From Oscillospiraceae bacterium (GTDB lineage Bacteria > Bacillota > Clostridia > UBA1212 > UBA1255): DNA of 64,000 nt. Position numbers and translations under genes: made by a program. Below are positions 61,815-64,000 of the stretch, in pieces. Where the stretch lies: positions 64,797 to 128,796 of the forward strand of contig SVJB01000002.1 of NCBI GenBank assembly GCA_015069185.1. Reading direction: 5' to 3'. The notes beneath the pieces were generated by a model. It saw only the letters and a list, made by a program, of their open reading frames with translations, was not told the DNA's origin and made no database searches. Position 1 is the first letter of the stretch, and each line of letters opens with the position of its first letter.

Positions 61815-62954
61815 ATGGTTTTAGTTCAACAATGCAATACATATGATGAAGAAATTATCGTTGAAAAGGTGCGGGAAATTTTCACCGCCCATGGCGGTAT
61901 AGAAAAATATGCCAGACCAGGTGTTACGGTAGCTATAAAGCCCAATATCATAGGTAAGAAACGCCCTGAGGAAGCGGCTACCACACATCCGTCGATAGTG
62001 TATGCTGTTGCTAGCTTATGTGTGCAGCAAGGTGCTAAGGTTGTTATTGCTGAGAGTCCAGGCGGCATGTATGAAAAAGCGCTGCTCAAGGGACAGTATC
62101 GAGTATCAGGGATTGAAGATGCGGCTGTCAGAGCAGGGGCGGAGCTTAATTATGACTTGACTGAGACTGAGGTTGATAATCCCAAGGGAAAGAATCTTAA
62201 AAAAATAAAGGTTTTGACGCCGTTAGCTCAGGCAGATTGTATTATTAACCTTGCAAAGTTTAAGACACACGGAATGATGGTGTACACAGGCGCCGTTAAG
62301 AATATGTTTGGAGCGATTGCTGGCCTGGCAAAGGCGGAGTACCATTTTAATATGTCGAAGTATTCGGAATTTGCAGATTGTCTCATTGATATTCATACTG
62401 CGGTAAAGCCGGCTCTTAATATTGTTGATGCGGTGGTGGGTATGCACAAGGATGGTCCTACTGCCGGAGAGCCTATACAGATGAACACCATTTTGTCCGG
62501 ATGTGATGCATATGAGGTTGACATGGTGGGTCTTGATATTATTAATTGCAAATATTACAGAACACCAATTATGAAACAAGCTGTAGAGCGCGGCCTGGTG
62601 TCAGATAATATTGAAAATATTGAGGTGCAGGGAGAGGTTGTTAAGTGTCCGGACTTTGTGGTTAAGTATAACGATGAGCTTAAGAGACTTCACCTTATAG
62701 ATGGAATGCTGGGAAAGACTCTACAGAGATTGATAAAGCCAAGACCTGTTTTTCACAAGAAAAAGTGTAGGGGTTGTGGGGAATGTGTGCGTGCGTGTCC
62801 TGCGAAGGTTATTCATCTTGATGAGAATAAGAAGGCGAAGGTCAATCTGGATGGCTGCATACGGTGCTTCTGCTGTCAGGAGCTTTGTCCGTTTGTGGCG
62901 GTAGAGATTAAGAAGCCGCTGCTGAATAGGATTGTGATAAGAGGTAGGAGATAA
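61815..62954 (+). CDS. DUF362 protein with C-terminal 2[4Fe-4S] ferredoxin domain
   Basis: 379 residues. The first 300 form the DUF362 domain (VAIKPNIIG, HPSIVYAVASL, INLAKFKTHGMMVYTGAVKNMFG). The C-terminal 65 form a bacterial ferredoxin domain: CRGCGECVRACP and CIRCFCCQELCP. Such proteins occur widely in anaerobes and are presumed electron carriers or reductases of unknown substrate. It starts one base after rdgB. No membrane segment. Confidence 0.85.
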   Translation: MVLVQQCNTYDEEIIVEKVREIFTAHGGIEKYARPGVTVAIKPNIIGKKRPEEAATTHPSIVYAVASLCVQQGAKVVIAESPGGMYEKALLKGQYRVSGIEDAAVRAGAELNYDLTETEVDNPKGKNLKKIKVLTPLAQADCIINLAKFKTHGMMVYTGAVKNMFGAIAGLAKAEYHFNMSKYSEFADCLIDIHTAVKPALNIVDAVVGMHKDGPTAGEPIQMNTILSGCDAYEVDMVGLDIINCKYYRTPIMKQAVERGLVSDNIENIEVQGEVVKCPDFVVKYNDELKRLHLIDGMLGKTLQRLIKPRPVFHKKKCRGCGECVRACPAKVIHLDENKKAKVNLDGCIRCFCCQELCPFVAVEIKKPLLNRIVIRGRR

Positions 62955-63116
62955 GCGGTAAGCGAGATCATTTTGGGCTAACCGTTATACATGCTGCTTG
63001 AGCGATGTCAATATCTTTGTATGATAAAGCAAAATGTGTTTTTTACATTATTATTGTTAGTTTTTATCAATATTCAGCATTTTCTGTATATTTTTTATGA
63101 ATTCCGCCTTCGCCCC

Positions 63117-63144
63117 TTGACATTGCATTAAAATACTGTATAAT
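63117..63144 (+). promoter_or_regulatory. Promoter of argG
   Basis: TTGACA (63117-63122), 16-base spacer, TATAAT (63139-63144). The -10 lies inside the left half of the first palindrome at 63134-63162. Confidence 0.88.
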
Positions 63145-63192
63145 ATACACGATTATACAGTATTTAATGTATAATCAATGCATATATACATT
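63134..63192. promoter_or_regulatory. Two operator-like palindromes at the argG promoter
   Basis: Two 23-base sites share one pattern: TGTATAAT-N7-ATTATACA (63137-63159) and TGTATAAT-N7-TATATACA (63168-63190). They are offset by 31 bases, about three helical turns, so both face the same side of DNA. The first covers the -10 box and has longer arms (TACTGTATAAT/ATTATACAGTA). The context suggests an arginine repressor, although the half-site is not the classic TGAAT ARG-box. Confidence 0.6.
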
Positions 63193-63217
63193 ATTTTCAC
63201 GAATGGAGCCGAGAAAA

Positions 63218-64000
63218 ATGAATAAATCAGCAAAGAAAATCAAAAAAATCGTTTTGGCATACTCAGGTGGTCTGGATACTTCTATAATTATTCCGTGGCT
63301 TAAGGAAAATTATGAGGGTTGTGAAGTCATTGCAGTATCTGCAGACGTAGGTCAAGGAACAGAACTTGACGGCTTAGAGGAGAAAGCAATCGCAACAGGC
63401 GCATCTAAATTATACATCGAAGACCTTAAAGAGGAATTCATTACAGATTACATTTACCCTACATTAAAAGCCGGTGCAGTTTACGAAGGAGAGTACCTCC
63501 TCGGTACATCTTTTGCACGTCCGATTATTGCAAAGAGAATTGTTGAGATTGCAAAAGCCGAGGGCGCAGATGCAATTTGCCACGGATGTACAGGTAAGGG
63601 TAATGACCAGGTAAGATTTGAACTTACTATCAAAGCTTTCGCGCCCGAGATGGAAATCATCGCTCCTTGGAGAATGTGGGATATCAAGTCAAGAGATGAA
63701 GAGATTGACTACGCTATTGCTCATAACATTCCTCTTAAAATTAACAGAGAAACAAACTATTCAAAGGATAAGAATTTATGGCATTTATCACATGAAGGTC
63801 TTGACTTAGAGGATCCTGCAAATGAACCTATGTATGACAAGGAAGGATTCCTGGAAATGGGTCTGTCTCCTATGAAGGCACCTGATAAGGCAACATATGT
63901 AACTATTGACTTTGAGAAGGGTGTTCCTGTTGCTATTGACGGAGAGAAGCTTGATCCTGTTGCAATGCTGGAAAAGCTTAATAAACTTGGCGGAGATAAC
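63218..64000 (+). CDS. argG: Argininosuccinate synthase, 3' end cut by window edge
   Basis: First 261 codons, frame open to the window end; the full enzyme is about 400 residues. Joins citrulline and aspartate using ATP in arginine synthesis. The ATP-binding P-loop [15 protein letters not shown] near residue 13 and [15 protein letters not shown] identify it. ATG with GGAG nine bases upstream. A seven-residue Lys-rich extension (NKSAKKIKK) precedes the usual start of the fold. Confidence 0.97.
   Translation, partial: MNKSAKKIKKIVLAYSGGLDTSIIIPWLKENYEGCEVIAVSADVGQGTELDGLEEKAIATGASKLYIEDLKEEFITDYIYPTLKAGAVYEGEYLLGTSFARPIIAKRIVEIAKAEGADAICHGCTGKGNDQVRFELTIKAFAPEMEIIAPWRMWDIKSRDEEIDYAIAHNIPLKINRETNYSKDKNLWHLSHEGLDLEDPANEPMYDKEGFLEMGLSPMKAPDKATYVTIDFEKGVPVAIDGEKLDPVAMLEKLNKLGGDN

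Noticed and set aside
62955..63060. Terminator after the DUF362 gene
   Set aside because: AGCGGTAAGC/GCTAACCGTT can pair with one mismatch, but no T run follows.

Overview
The window reads as one chromosomal stretch of an AT-rich, strictly anaerobic Gram-positive bacterium. Class Clostridia, perhaps near Lachnospiraceae, is my inference from several signs: strong GGAGG ribosome sites, a long-form S12, QueH, RqcP, abundant ferredoxin-like iron-sulfur proteins and no quinone-linked enzymes. No rRNA, tRNA, insertion sequence, prophage or CRISPR array is visible. Most genes lie on the + strand in tight operons. The two ends are cut inside rpe (left) and argG (right).

Layout. 1-12.2 kb is housekeeping: rpe, an aminotransferase, alaS, a HIT protein, a PiT phosphate transporter with its DUF47 partner, tadA (minus), mazG, rqcP, a foldase-like lipoprotein, a small lipoprotein (minus) and a membrane metallophosphoesterase. 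12.3-15.4 kb holds a MacB-like ABC protein. 15.6-28.0 kb is the most distinctive region, a promoter-to-terminator run of twelve genes: malate dehydrogenase (LDH lineage), fumarase, HdrB, HdrC, HdrA, MvhD/FlxD, two FlxB/C-type iron-sulfur proteins, an FlxA-type NAD(P)H-flavin subunit, a fumarate reductase iron-sulfur subunit, a fumarate reductase flavoprotein and an AspT/SucE-type exporter. Together they can be read as oxaloacetate to malate to fumarate to succinate plus export. The reductant would be NADH, through a soluble Hdr/Flx electron-bifurcating module instead of a membrane quinol enzyme.

28.3-33.6 kb carries a URO-D family protein, mscL, a GH106-like glycoside hydrolase and maf (minus). 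33.6-34.7 kb is a gap in standard gene terms but contains two near-identical copies, 600 bp apart, of a compact locus. Each copy has a strong + strand promoter and terminator making a small RNA of about 95 nt. Converging on it is a minus-strand gene for a 32-residue hydrophobic peptide with a basic tail. This has the architecture of a type I toxin-antitoxin system. azlCD and an M20 dipeptidase follow.

37.3-49.7 kb is the transcription/translation core: rpoB, rpoC, rpsL, rpsG, fusA, tuf, with structured leaders before rpoB and rpsL. RpoB has Asn at the position equivalent to E. coli His526. 49.8-57.8 kb has a small lipoprotein, a GldA/F/G-type ABC locus with a DUF4340 protein, a YkvI-like membrane protein whose start codon sits in a long hairpin, a propeller-like membrane-anchored protein and CvpA. 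57.8-64 kb has ruvA, ruvB, ruvC, a single ORF fusing epoxyqueuosine reductase QueH to type I signal peptidase, an ITPase, a DUF362 ferredoxin-like protein and argG behind two matching operator-like palindromes.

Start codons were chosen by ribosome-site spacing, and several differ from the longest possible frame. All functional statements are from reading the sequence and family knowledge; no searches were run.
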